Assembly: GCA_003331605.1 (NCBI GenBank)
Contig: QOPD01000003.1
Location: 31,128 to 95,127, forward strand
DNA from: SAR86 cluster bacterium
GTDB lineage: Bacteria > Pseudomonadota > Gammaproteobacteria > Magnimaribacterales > TMED112
Length of the DNA stretch: 64,000 bases
Reading direction: 5' to 3'
Each line of letters begins with the position of its first letter. Position 1 is the first letter of the stretch. Below, in pieces: positions 49,262 through 58,524 of the stretch. The notes below the pieces were generated by a model, which was not told the origin of the DNA, searched no databases, and worked only from the letters and a program-made list of their open reading frames with translations. The translations under genes and the position numbers were made by a program.

Positions 49262-50222
49262 ATATTCTCAAGTATTGTTTTTATTCTTGCTGCTTTTTCT
49301 AAATCCTAATCACCTTAATTCTGATGATGAATCGAAACCAGTTGCAATTGTAATTCATGGTGGTGCAGGGTGGTTTGCAAATATGCCTCAATCTAAGATT
49401 GACGGAATTTATGCAGGCTTAGAAGAGGCATTGGATGTGGGTTTTGCTCTCCTTGAAAATGGCAATAGTAGTTTAGATGCTGTTGAGCAAGCAATTATTA
49501 TTCTTGAAAATAATGAGCTCTTTAATGCAGGCAGAGGCTCTGTTTATACATCCGAACAAAAACAAGAAATGGATGCTTCAATCATGTTTGGTGATAATCA
49601 AGATGCAGGCGCAGTGGCAGGAGTAGCAACAGTAAAGAACCCTATCTCTCTAGCTCGATACGTTATGGAACAAACTAAGCATGTAATGTTTAGTGGAGAG
49701 GGTGCTGAGGAGCTTGCGAGAACATCGGGTCAAACCATAGTAGACCCAAGTTACTTTTATTCAGAGGAGAAACTAGAGCAACTAAGAAAACAAAAAAAAG
49801 ATGACAAATTGGGGACCGTTGGAGTTGTAGCAATTGATGCCAATGGGAACATTTCCGCTGGCACTTCAACAGGCGGAATGTCAAATAAGCTTCCTGGAAG
49901 AATAGGCGATGCACCAATCATTGGGGCTGGAACTTGGGCTGAAAATGGAGGGTGTGGCGTATCCGGCACTGGCCACGGCGAATATTTTATTAGGTTTAAT
50001 GTAGCTAAAGAGATATGTGACCGCGTTAAATACAAGGGTCTTTCTATCGTTGATGCAGCAAACCAAGTAATTAACGAACTAAAAAATATTGAGGCCGATG
50101 GGGGAGTAATTGTCCTTAACCAGGACGGCCAAGTTGCTATGAAGTTCAATACTCCTGCGATGGCAAGAGCTTACCGACATTCCAATGGAACTAAGGAAGT
50201 AAAGATTTACCGAGACCAGTAA
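49254..50222 (+). CDS. Isoaspartyl peptidase/type III asparaginase (Ntn hydrolase)
   Basis: VIHGGAGWF, NAGRGSVYT, DDKLGTVGVVAID (nucleophile Thr), STGGMSNKLPGRIGDAPIIGAGTWA; signal peptide. Confidence 0.92.
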   Translation: MIRYSQVLFLFLLLFLNPNHLNSDDESKPVAIVIHGGAGWFANMPQSKIDGIYAGLEEALDVGFALLENGNSSLDAVEQAIIILENNELFNAGRGSVYTSEQKQEMDASIMFGDNQDAGAVAGVATVKNPISLARYVMEQTKHVMFSGEGAEELARTSGQTIVDPSYFYSEEKLEQLRKQKKDDKLGTVGVVAIDANGNISAGTSTGGMSNKLPGRIGDAPIIGAGTWAENGGCGVSGTGHGEYFIRFNVAKEICDRVKYKGLSIVDAANQVINELKNIEADGGVIVLNQDGQVAMKFNTPAMARAYRHSNGTKEVKIYRDQ

Positions 50223-50225
50223 TAT

Positions 50226-50459
50226 TTGAAGACCTTTTTAGAAGACCACATTAGAAATTTAGACTTGCATGGTGTCAGGCATCATGAGGTCGAAGTTATG
50301 GTAGAAGATTATGTGTTCAAATATCAAGATGAGCTACCACTTATAGTAATTTGTGGCAATTCTGCCAAAATGATTGAAATCGTCTCTCAAGCATTAAGAG
50401 CCCTAAGTGTTGATTTTGAAGAGACAAGGTATGGCCGAATAAGGATCAACGCATTGTAA
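50226..50459 (+). CDS. Minimal Smr-like domain protein
   Basis: 77 aa; LDLHGVRHHEVEVMVEDYV and IVICGNSAKMIEIVSQAL; TTG start. Confidence 0.6.
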   Translation: MKTFLEDHIRNLDLHGVRHHEVEVMVEDYVFKYQDELPLIVICGNSAKMIEIVSQALRALSVDFEETRYGRIRINAL

Positions 50460-51562
50460 TGAAAAAACTATCAGTCATTCAGATATTACCTACCTTAAAT
50501 ACAGGTGGAGTCGAAAGAGGAGTGCTAGATTTTAATAAATTCCTTGTGGCAAATGGCCACAAGTCATTTGTTATTTCAGATGGCGGAAGACAGGTTAAAA
50601 ATTTAATTGCAGATGGAGGAGAACATATTCATTTGGGAGTTGCCAAAAAAAGCTTTCTAACATTATTGCAAGCAAAAAAGCTTGCTGATGTTATTAATGA
50701 AATTTCTCCTGATATTGTGCATATAAGATCTAGAGTACCTGCCTGGGTCCTGCAAATTTCAAAACTGTTCCTAAAAAAACCTAGACCCTTAATATTTTCA
50801 ACTTTTCATGGGTTATACAGCACACCATTTTACAGTAGGATTATGGCGAGTTTTGACCATGTTATTGCTATTTCAAAAACAGTGGAGAGATATGTGAATG
50901 ATAACTATAAAACCCACTTAAAAACACCACCAAGACTCATCTATAGAGGAGCTGATGACCATTATTTTTCCAAAAAATACCAACCAAAGGTTGAATATAC
51001 AAAGGATTTTTATAAAAAGTTTCCAAACTTAGAGAGCAAACAATTGCTGACTTTTCCTGGCCGCCTGTCTTCCTGGAAAGGTCAAGAATCCTTCATAAAA
51101 TTAATCTCTGATTTACCGTCTAGTTTCTGTGGATTAATAGTTGGCCCTTACAACGACGCGAAGCCAAAATATTTAAAACATTTGCGTTCTCTAATTCAAA
51201 ATTATGGAATAGGGAACCGCATTTATTTTTACGATGCAAAAGATGATATCAGAGACATCTATTTTCTATCTTCAATAGTTTTTAATCTTTCAGTAAAACC
51301 CGAACCTTTCGGTCGGACGACCTTAGAAGCTGCAATGATGGGGAAAAAAATATGTGGTTGGAGTAGAGGTGGTGCCGGTGAGGTGCTTGATTTGTGTTTC
51401 CCGGAAGGCAAGGTTGATTTTGGCGATTTTGATGCATTGGTTGCCAAAGTTAAAAACTTATCTGCTTCGTCAAATGTTCCAGAAAATATTTTTTTAACCG
51501 CAGAGTTAATGCACAGCAAAACTCTAGGTTTCTATTACGATGCTTTGGATAACAATACTTGA
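50459..51562 (+). CDS. GT4-family glycosyltransferase (LPS-type)
   Basis: VIQILPTLNTGGVERGVLDF, FPGRLSSWKGQESFI, PEPFGRTTLEAAMMGK. Confidence 0.88.
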   Translation: MKKLSVIQILPTLNTGGVERGVLDFNKFLVANGHKSFVISDGGRQVKNLIADGGEHIHLGVAKKSFLTLLQAKKLADVINEISPDIVHIRSRVPAWVLQISKLFLKKPRPLIFSTFHGLYSTPFYSRIMASFDHVIAISKTVERYVNDNYKTHLKTPPRLIYRGADDHYFSKKYQPKVEYTKDFYKKFPNLESKQLLTFPGRLSSWKGQESFIKLISDLPSSFCGLIVGPYNDAKPKYLKHLRSLIQNYGIGNRIYFYDAKDDIRDIYFLSSIVFNLSVKPEPFGRTTLEAAMMGKKICGWSRGGAGEVLDLCFPEGKVDFGDFDALVAKVKNLSASSNVPENIFLTAELMHSKTLGFYYDALDNNT

Positions 51563-52512
51563 TATACTCTCATAACTTCAGCACATTGTTGCTTTAAAGT
51601 AAATTTTGATTTTACCAATTCGTATAAATCCAGATTATTTTGATGAATTAAATCAAGATCTTTTAATTTATTTTCTAGCATGTATTGAAAAGACTCATTA
51701 TCTGGTTCACATAAACAATCGGATGAAAGTAAATCAGGCATAATTCCGACACTGGTCGAGAAGACTGGGATTTTACAGTACAAAGCCTCAAACAATATCT
51801 TAGGAGATCCTTCTCTGTCTGAGGGTATCAAAATAGCTTTCGCATTTTTTAATACTTTATTGAGATCTGGCTCAGAGCCCATCATTTTAATTTTTTTTGA
51901 CAAGTTATTGTGTTTGATAAAATTCTTTATCTCATTTCCCAGCATTCCTTGGCCATAAATTTCTAGTTGATAGGGAATATTCTTCCAAGCATTCACAAGC
52001 CTCATGGGATTTTTTACAGGTTCCAGACGTCCAATGAAAACATATCTATCTGAAACTCCTTTTTTAAAATTTTCAAGCCTGCTTTCGTCTACCCAATTCT
52101 CTAAAATACTTTTCTTAGCTAATTTAATATTCTCAATTGATTTCTTACTAGCACCAAAAACGTAGTCAGTATTTTCAAATGCCTCAATTTTCTTCTTAGT
52201 ACCATGAATTGTGGCAATGTGAATAAAATCATTTTGCTGATTTACGATTAAAGCAGTTGATTTATATCCATGAGTATGAACAACATCGGGGGCAAATTGA
52301 GTTATGACCCTTTTAATCTCATAGTTTAGAAAAGGCGACCATCGCCACTGATTCATATTGATGGCTTTATAATTTGCTCTAAATTGTTCTTCAAACTTAA
52401 CAGGCCCAACAACAAGTACAGTATTCTCTTTGGATTGCTCAAAGGCTAGTTCCTCAACGTGACGTTCAAGCCCCGCATAAGCTTTACTTGAAAAGATATG
52501 TAAAATTTTCAT
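51535..52512 (-). CDS. GT4-family glycosyltransferase
   Basis: HIFSSKAYAGLERHVEELA, YVFIGRLEPVKNPMRLVNAWKNIPYQLEIYGQG, IPSDREGSPKILFEALYCKIPV. Confidence 0.87.
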   Translation of the reverse strand: MKILHIFSSKAYAGLERHVEELAFEQSKENTVLVVGPVKFEEQFRANYKAINMNQWRWSPFLNYEIKRVITQFAPDVVHTHGYKSTALIVNQQNDFIHIATIHGTKKKIEAFENTDYVFGASKKSIENIKLAKKSILENWVDESRLENFKKGVSDRYVFIGRLEPVKNPMRLVNAWKNIPYQLEIYGQGMLGNEIKNFIKHNNLSKKIKMMGSEPDLNKVLKNAKAILIPSDREGSPKILFEALYCKIPVFSTSVGIMPDLLSSDCLCEPDNESFQYMLENKLKDLDLIHQNNLDLYELVKSKFTLKQQCAEVMRVYQVLLSKAS

Positions 52513-53429
52513 AGTTTTTGCAATAATGCATGCACCACACGTTTACTTTCTGACAATGGTTCTTGATTTATCGGATGTTGTAAATCCGCTGACTTTATAG
52601 AACGAGAAAATAGATGTCTTTTTGCATCAATGTAGCCCACCTTGGACTGTTTTTTTAAAGCTGCAATATTTTTCGTGACCTTGGTTTGTCTTTGTGTACC
52701 GTGTTGACCATCGGTATGAAGCTCATGATCAAAAACATACACCTTGGTATTTGTAGACAATGCTTCGTATAACACTGATACGCTTTCTGGAGTTACAAAA
52801 GTAATCTCACTTTGCTGCATCTGATTGGTGAGCCAATTATCATCTGTATCTTTCCAACTAAAAAATTCTGCATTACCGGGATGTTTTGGCATATCTAGAT
52901 CTGGAGATCTGGGTGAGGTCGTAATTTTCCAATGATAATCTTTATATAAGTCGTTAAGAATCCATTCTATTTGTTGTGCGACAACCTTTTTGCGAAATAG
53001 AAAGTGCCTACTTTTGCCACCAATAACAATAAGACCTGTCTTTGGCTTGGGCTCAATACTGGAATATTTTGATAAGACGCCTTGCGTGGTAATTACATTC
53101 TTGGGCTTCCCCAAATAATAAGCATCCATATCGGGAACTATGGCAATATCAAACCACTGAGTAGGTCTTAGAGATGGTTTCATTAATACAATGGTTTTAG
53201 CTGATGGATATTCGGCTTTGGCAGTTAGCATATGTTTATGGGTGGCATTTCCTGCTCCGATAATAAGGTCTGGTACAGAGTTATGTTTTTCCCAAGAGCT
53301 AAATTCATAAATTTTTGTTGATTTATGTAGAGCGAGCTCTGTAATTAGAGCATCAATTTGCTTCTCATGGCCTTTTTTTCCATCTTTAAACGCCCAAATA
53401 ACAATTTCCTGTGTTTGTTTTAGTGACAT
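52509..53429 (-). CDS. ELM1/COG3660-like nucleoside-diphosphate-sugar epimerase/glycosyltransferase-like protein
   Basis: VIWAFKDGKKGHEKQIDALITEL, LIIGAGNATHKHMLTAK, IVLMKPSLRPTQWFDIAIVPDMD, GGKSRHF, ITTSPRSPD, VTPESVSVLYEAL. Confidence 0.75.
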   Translation of the reverse strand: MSLKQTQEIVIWAFKDGKKGHEKQIDALITELALHKSTKIYEFSSWEKHNSVPDLIIGAGNATHKHMLTAKAEYPSAKTIVLMKPSLRPTQWFDIAIVPDMDAYYLGKPKNVITTQGVLSKYSSIEPKPKTGLIVIGGKSRHFLFRKKVVAQQIEWILNDLYKDYHWKITTSPRSPDLDMPKHPGNAEFFSWKDTDDNWLTNQMQQSEITFVTPESVSVLYEALSTNTKVYVFDHELHTDGQHGTQRQTKVTKNIAALKKQSKVGYIDAKRHLFSRSIKSADLQHPINQEPLSESKRVVHALLQKL

Positions 53430-53447
53430 AGATTAAAATAATGCTAC

Positions 53448-54221
53448 ATGAATCAGATTAATCAATACAAATCTATTTTCTTATCGGATATTCATTTGGG
53501 TTTTGCTGGCTGTCAAAATGAAAGACTTGCTGTTTTTTTGGATCAGGTTGATTTCAACGATTTGTATCTTGTAGGAGATATTGTTGACTTTTGGTCAATG
53601 CAGGACAATTTTTTTTGGCCCGAAACACACCAAAAAATCTTAGATAAGTTTGTTGATTATCAACAAAATGGGAAAAACGTCAGATTCATCACAGGCAATC
53701 ATGATGATCCATTAAGGGAGAGTGCAGATACAGAAAACCTCAAAGCCAAAGGATCGCCCTATCCAGAAATTATTAGAGCACTTTCATCCTTCAAGATATC
53801 GGAAAAAGAAGTTTTGCAAACCAAGAAACATGGAAAGATGCTTGTTATACATGGCGATCAGTATGACTTAGTTACATCCAATGCCAAATGGCTATCTAAG
53901 TTTGGTGGCATCCTCTATGACCTTTTGATTTATTTAAACAGACCATTGTCAAAATTTTTAAAAAGATCTGTTAAAAAAATTGTCAACAAAGCTGGAAGCT
54001 TTCATAAGCTTGTTAGAGCTGAATGCAAAACCAATGGTTACGACGCCTTGATGTGCGGCCATATTCATATCCCAGAGATACATAAATTTAAAGATTACTC
54101 ATACATCAATACTGGAGATTGGGTTGAGTCATGTACTGCTGTGGTTGAAGATTTTGATGGTGATATTTCATTGATTGAACTCCAAGAAGACAACAGCATT
54201 AAAATACTGGCTACATTATGA
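53448..54221 (+). CDS. plcP: Calcineurin-like phosphoesterase, PlcP-type phospholipase C (COG2908/LpxH-like)
   Basis: IFLSDIHLGFAGCQNERLAVFL, LVGDIVDFWSM, FITGNHDDPLR, LVIHGDQYDLV, MCGHIHIPEIHKFKDYSYINTGDWVESCTAVVE; coupled to GT4. Confidence 0.7.
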   Translation: MNQINQYKSIFLSDIHLGFAGCQNERLAVFLDQVDFNDLYLVGDIVDFWSMQDNFFWPETHQKILDKFVDYQQNGKNVRFITGNHDDPLRESADTENLKAKGSPYPEIIRALSSFKISEKEVLQTKKHGKMLVIHGDQYDLVTSNAKWLSKFGGILYDLLIYLNRPLSKFLKRSVKKIVNKAGSFHKLVRAECKTNGYDALMCGHIHIPEIHKFKDYSYINTGDWVESCTAVVEDFDGDISLIELQEDNSIKILATL

Positions 54222-55210
54222 AGAAGATACTTATTGTTACAGATGCTTGGTTGCCTCAAATAAATGGTGTGGTAACTACTATGACCAAAGTAGTTGAGCA
54301 CCTAAAAGCAAAAGGTTTTGATACTGAAGTATTGCATCCACGACATTTCCATACATTTCCTTTGCCGAACTATCCAGAGATTTCAGTGGCTTGGAATTTT
54401 TGGGACTTAAGAAAAAAGATTGAGAAAATTGATCCAAATTTTATACACATCAGCGTAGAGGGGCCGCTAGGGATTACAGCTCGACACTACTGCTTGGAAC
54501 AAAAAATTCCTTACACCTCAGCAATTCATACCAAATTCCCTGAGTACGTATATGAGAGGTTTGGGATCGGCTTGGATGTAACAAATGGTCTTTTAAAATG
54601 GTTTCATAATTCTGCAGCTAAAACTCTTGTTAATACACAAAGCCATATGGACGAATTGACTGAAAACGGCTTTACAGACTTGGTGCTTTGGTCTAGAGGC
54701 TTTGATAGTGAGATCTTTTATCCAGAGGGTTATGACCCTGACAATGGGTATTTGCTTTATGTTGGTAGAGTGGCAATTGAAAAAAACATTGAAGAATTTT
54801 TGAAAATGAAAACAAATAGAAAAAAGGTTGTTGTGGGTGGCGGCCCTATGCTTAAAACCTACAAAAGAAAATACAAAGATGTTGATTTCTTGGGGTACAA
54901 AAGCGGCCAAGATCTAGCCGATGTATACAGAAAAGCTTCATGCTTTGTTTTTCCCTCTAAGACTGACACTTTTGGTATTGTGCTTATAGAAGCATTGGCA
55001 TGTGGCACACCAATTGCAGGCTTTAATGTCACTGGTCCAAAAGACATTGTTCTTGAGGGTGAAAATGGGTCACTGACAGAGGACAACCTTAACGAAGCAG
55101 TGGAGCGAGCCATTCAAGTCAGCAGAGAGACAGCATTTGATTCATCAAAAAAATACACTTGGGATCAGGTAGCAGAACAATTTATAAGTTCACTGGTGTC
55201 AATTAAATGA
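54218..55210 (+). CDS. agt: GT4 glycosyltransferase, Agt/diacylglycerol-glycosyltransferase-like
   Basis: KILIVTDAWLPQINGVVTTMTKVVEHL, LYVGRVAIEKNIEEFL, FPSKTDTFGIVLIEALACGTPIAGFNVTGP; ATGA overlap with plcP. Confidence 0.68.
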   Translation: MKKILIVTDAWLPQINGVVTTMTKVVEHLKAKGFDTEVLHPRHFHTFPLPNYPEISVAWNFWDLRKKIEKIDPNFIHISVEGPLGITARHYCLEQKIPYTSAIHTKFPEYVYERFGIGLDVTNGLLKWFHNSAAKTLVNTQSHMDELTENGFTDLVLWSRGFDSEIFYPEGYDPDNGYLLYVGRVAIEKNIEEFLKMKTNRKKVVVGGGPMLKTYKRKYKDVDFLGYKSGQDLADVYRKASCFVFPSKTDTFGIVLIEALACGTPIAGFNVTGPKDIVLEGENGSLTEDNLNEAVERAIQVSRETAFDSSKKYTWDQVAEQFISSLVSIK

Positions 55211-55944
55211 TTTTTTTTCCCTTCGCAGACGAAAACCCCTCTGCTAGAACCCCAATTCTAACTTGGTTGCTTATTGGCCTAAATGTTTTGGTCTTTTTAT
55301 ACCAAATGTCTTTAGGTCCCGCTAATCAATTGTTGGTAAATGATTTGGGAGTACGACCCTCGGTTTTTTCTGAATTTTCTAATTTGCACACCTTATTTAC
55401 ATCGGCTTTTCTTCATGGCGGCTTTATGCACTTATTTTCTAATATGGTGGTGTTGTATATCTATGGAGATAATGTGGAATCTCATTTGGGACGCAAAAAC
55501 TTTTTAATTTTTTATTTCCTTGGTGGCATCTGTGCAGCTTACTTTCAATCACTGTTTTCTGGTGGTGTGGATGTTCCTATGATTGGAGCTAGTGGCTGTA
55601 TTGCAGCTATTATGGGAGCCTATTTTGTACTTTACCCCACGGCAAGAGTTAAGGTGTTTGTATGGTTCTTAATCTTTGTACAAATCATGCGTGTTCCTGC
55701 AAACATAGTGATAGGTTTTTGGATTCTTGGTCAATTAATTAGTGCTGCTGGTAATACCTATGATGGTGTGGCATATTTTGCCCACATCGGCGGCTTTATT
55801 TTTGGGTTTATTGCCATAAAGTATTTCTTTAAAGCCTATGTTGATAAACCAAGAGTATATGGTAAGTTTGAAGAGGTGGATGAAGGCGATTTACCAATTT
55901 TCCGCAAAAATAAATCTCAAGGATTAAACAAAAAAGATGATTGA
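55207..55944 (+). CDS. Rhomboid-family intramembrane serine protease
   Basis: FTSAFLHGGFMHLFSNMVVLYIYGDNVE, IGASGCIAAIMGAYF (GxSG), VAYFAHIGGFIFGF (His). Confidence 0.92.
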   Translation: MIFFPFADENPSARTPILTWLLIGLNVLVFLYQMSLGPANQLLVNDLGVRPSVFSEFSNLHTLFTSAFLHGGFMHLFSNMVVLYIYGDNVESHLGRKNFLIFYFLGGICAAYFQSLFSGGVDVPMIGASGCIAAIMGAYFVLYPTARVKVFVWFLIFVQIMRVPANIVIGFWILGQLISAAGNTYDGVAYFAHIGGFIFGFIAIKYFFKAYVDKPRVYGKFEEVDEGDLPIFRKNKSQGLNKKDD

Positions 55945-56230
55945 AGACATCAAAACAAAAATTAATGACACGATAACTACTAACTTTCTGGATGTCATAA
56001 ATGAAAGTCCAAATCACTCTAATTACAGTGGACAAATATCCCACGTAAAGATAATTATTGCATCAGATGATTTTGTAGAAAAAAAATTATTGCAGCGACA
56101 TCAGCTTGTCTATCAGGCAATGGGCAAATATGTAGAACAAATTCATGCTATATCAATAGTTGCCAAAACTATTGAAGAGTGGGAAAAGTCCAATGATTTT
56201 CAACCTTCACCACCATGTTCCAAAGGGTGA
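55937..56230 (+). CDS. BolA/IbaG-family protein
   Basis: SHVKIIIASDDFVEKKLLQRHQLVYQAMGKYVEQIHAISI. Confidence 0.87.
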   Translation: MIEDIKTKINDTITTNFLDVINESPNHSNYSGQISHVKIIIASDDFVEKKLLQRHQLVYQAMGKYVEQIHAISIVAKTIEEWEKSNDFQPSPPCSKG

Positions 56231-58524
56231 TTCTGAATTATTTTTACCAGATTAAAAAGTTCCCTAAGCTTTCATCTCTTATTTTAGTTGCAGTTATTTC
56301 CTTTGCTTCGTTAGGCTTATCAAATTTTAGATTTGATGCCTCTTCGGAGACGCTAGTGCTTGATAGTGATTCAGCATTTAATGCTTATGAGCAGGTCAGT
56401 GAAAGGTTTGGCTCAAGCGAGTTTTTAGTCGTAGCAGTTTCAAATGAAGGCAAAAGTTTTGACATAAATTTTTTATCTGGTTTTCAAGGTTTTACAAATA
56501 AACTTAATGCACTTAAAAGCGTTGAAAGCGTTGTATCCATTTTGGATGCGCCTTTGCTTGAGCAACCTAAAGTGCCGTTACTAAAAGTAGGTAATAACGA
56601 TAAATATTTACTTAAAGATCAGGTTGATTTGGATCTAGCATTAAAGGAGTTTAACAATAGCCCAATTTTCAATAATTTAATCCTCAATGAAAGAGGCGAT
56701 ATTTTTGCCATTCAAGTGAACCTCTTCAGTGACGTTGATTTTTCATTAGCTGTTCAAGATATACGTGAAGTGCTTACTGAATGGGATGGGGAGGCATATC
56801 TTGCTGGGCCTGCTATGATTGTTGAAGACACGATAGCCTTTATTCAAAATGACGTTCTAATATTTGGCAGCATTACATTTCTTTTATTCTCTATGCTGTT
56901 ACTGATACTTTTTAAGGACATATGGTCTGTGACAATTATCATGACTAACGCACTACTAGTGATGTTTTTCACCGTTGGTTTCCTTGGTTTATTTGATTGG
57001 CCTATAAGCATTGTCTCATCAAATTTTCTAGCACTTTTGTTGATTACATCCATTGCTGTTTCTGTTCATATATTGGTTAATTTACAAAATTCTGCCGATG
57101 CAAAATTAAGTTATGATGAAGCGCTCAGTGAAATATTAATCCCATGCTTCTACACAGCCATAACAACAGTTGCTGGATTTGGTGCTCTGATGTTTAGTGG
57201 CATAAAACCAGTTATAGATTTTGGCAAAATGATGATGTTTGGAGTTGCTGCTAACTTTTTCATTAGTTTTATTTTTATTCCTTTGTGCGTCAATTTGAGA
57301 AAAATTAACGTAAAAAACGTTATAAATTTTGGTTTGCTCTTTGCAGATCGTTCTGCAACTGCACATGGGTTCTTTAAACGATTTTCATTGCCATTAATTT
57401 TGGTTGCTATTCCAATATTTCTATATTTAAGTAGCAGCTTGAAAGTTGAAAATAAGTTCGTTGATTACTTTAAAAAAGATACTGAAATCTACAAAGGGAT
57501 GTCACTAATTGACACTGAATTGGGTGGAACGACACCAATTGATATAACTATCTTAATGCCAGAAAAGCCAGCTGAAAATTTAGATGAGTTCGATTTTTTT
57601 TACAGCGAAGATTCTGAGGTGCCTGATTACTGGTGGCAGCAAGATAATATGGCGATACTTAAATCGATACAGGCAAAAATCGAGGAAGTTAATGGTGTGG
57701 GCAAAGTATTAAGCATTGCCAATGGTATTTCTCTTGCTGAGCGATTAAATAATGATTTAGCTCTCGGTGATCTTGAGTTAATTTTTATCAAAAATACCTT
57801 GTTGCAAAGTGAAACAGCAAGCGACTTAATCAAAGACTACATTTCTGCAGACGATAGAGAAGTGAGGATGAGTCTACGAACCATCGACTCTCAGGACAAT
57901 CTAAATCGACAAGAATTAATCACCAGTCTTCATAATATCCTAAATGAAGAACTTATTGGCACTAATTTTTCTTATGAAATTACAGGGTTAGGAGTTTTGT
58001 ATAACAATCTTTTACAAAGTTTATTCACTTCACAGATTAAATCCTTAGGATTTGTGTTTGTTTCTTTGTTTGTAATGCTGTTGTTTCTCTTTAGATCAAT
58101 AGCCAGATCAATTTACATCTTGTTTGTTCCTGGACTGGCTGTTGGTTCAGTTTTAAGTTTAATGGCATTGCTTGAAATACCTCTAGACATCATGACCATA
58201 ACCATAGCTTCAATATCGGTTGGGATGTCTGTTGATTATGCCATTCATTTTGCCTGGAGATATATAAAACAAAGCGATATCAAATCTGTCCATAAAGCTC
58301 AAAGTTCATTAGTAATAAGTGCACATGAGAAAGAGACATTTCAATCGGCAGGTCACGCGATTTTAATTGTCGGCATAACCATTGTTATTGGGTTTTTGAT
58401 TTTGATTTTTTCAAACTTTAATCCAACAATTCTCTTTGGCAGCCTATCAGCTTTAGCTATATTAATTTCAATGCTTCTGGCTTTGCTGGTATTACCAAGA
58501 TTGCTTGATTCAACACTTAAATAG
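56215..58524 (+). CDS. RND/MMPL-superfamily exporter (HAE3-like)
   Basis: Two sets of about six TMs; FLNFLAL/SSNFLALLLITSIAVSVHI, ISVGMSVDYAIHFAWRY, AGHAILIVGITIVIGF. Confidence 0.88.
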   Translation: MFQRVILNYFYQIKKFPKLSSLILVAVISFASLGLSNFRFDASSETLVLDSDSAFNAYEQVSERFGSSEFLVVAVSNEGKSFDINFLSGFQGFTNKLNALKSVESVVSILDAPLLEQPKVPLLKVGNNDKYLLKDQVDLDLALKEFNNSPIFNNLILNERGDIFAIQVNLFSDVDFSLAVQDIREVLTEWDGEAYLAGPAMIVEDTIAFIQNDVLIFGSITFLLFSMLLLILFKDIWSVTIIMTNALLVMFFTVGFLGLFDWPISIVSSNFLALLLITSIAVSVHILVNLQNSADAKLSYDEALSEILIPCFYTAITTVAGFGALMFSGIKPVIDFGKMMMFGVAANFFISFIFIPLCVNLRKINVKNVINFGLLFADRSATAHGFFKRFSLPLILVAIPIFLYLSSSLKVENKFVDYFKKDTEIYKGMSLIDTELGGTTPIDITILMPEKPAENLDEFDFFYSEDSEVPDYWWQQDNMAILKSIQAKIEEVNGVGKVLSIANGISLAERLNNDLALGDLELIFIKNTLLQSETASDLIKDYISADDREVRMSLRTIDSQDNLNRQELITSLHNILNEELIGTNFSYEITGLGVLYNNLLQSLFTSQIKSLGFVFVSLFVMLLFLFRSIARSIYILFVPGLAVGSVLSLMALLEIPLDIMTITIASISVGMSVDYAIHFAWRYIKQSDIKSVHKAQSSLVISAHEKETFQSAGHAILIVGITIVIGFLILIFSNFNPTILFGSLSALAILISMLLALLVLPRLLDSTLK

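Noticed and set aside
49757-50149. 130-aa minus ORF opposite isoaspartyl peptidase
   Set aside because: Antisense shadow; the sense gene has catalytic motifs
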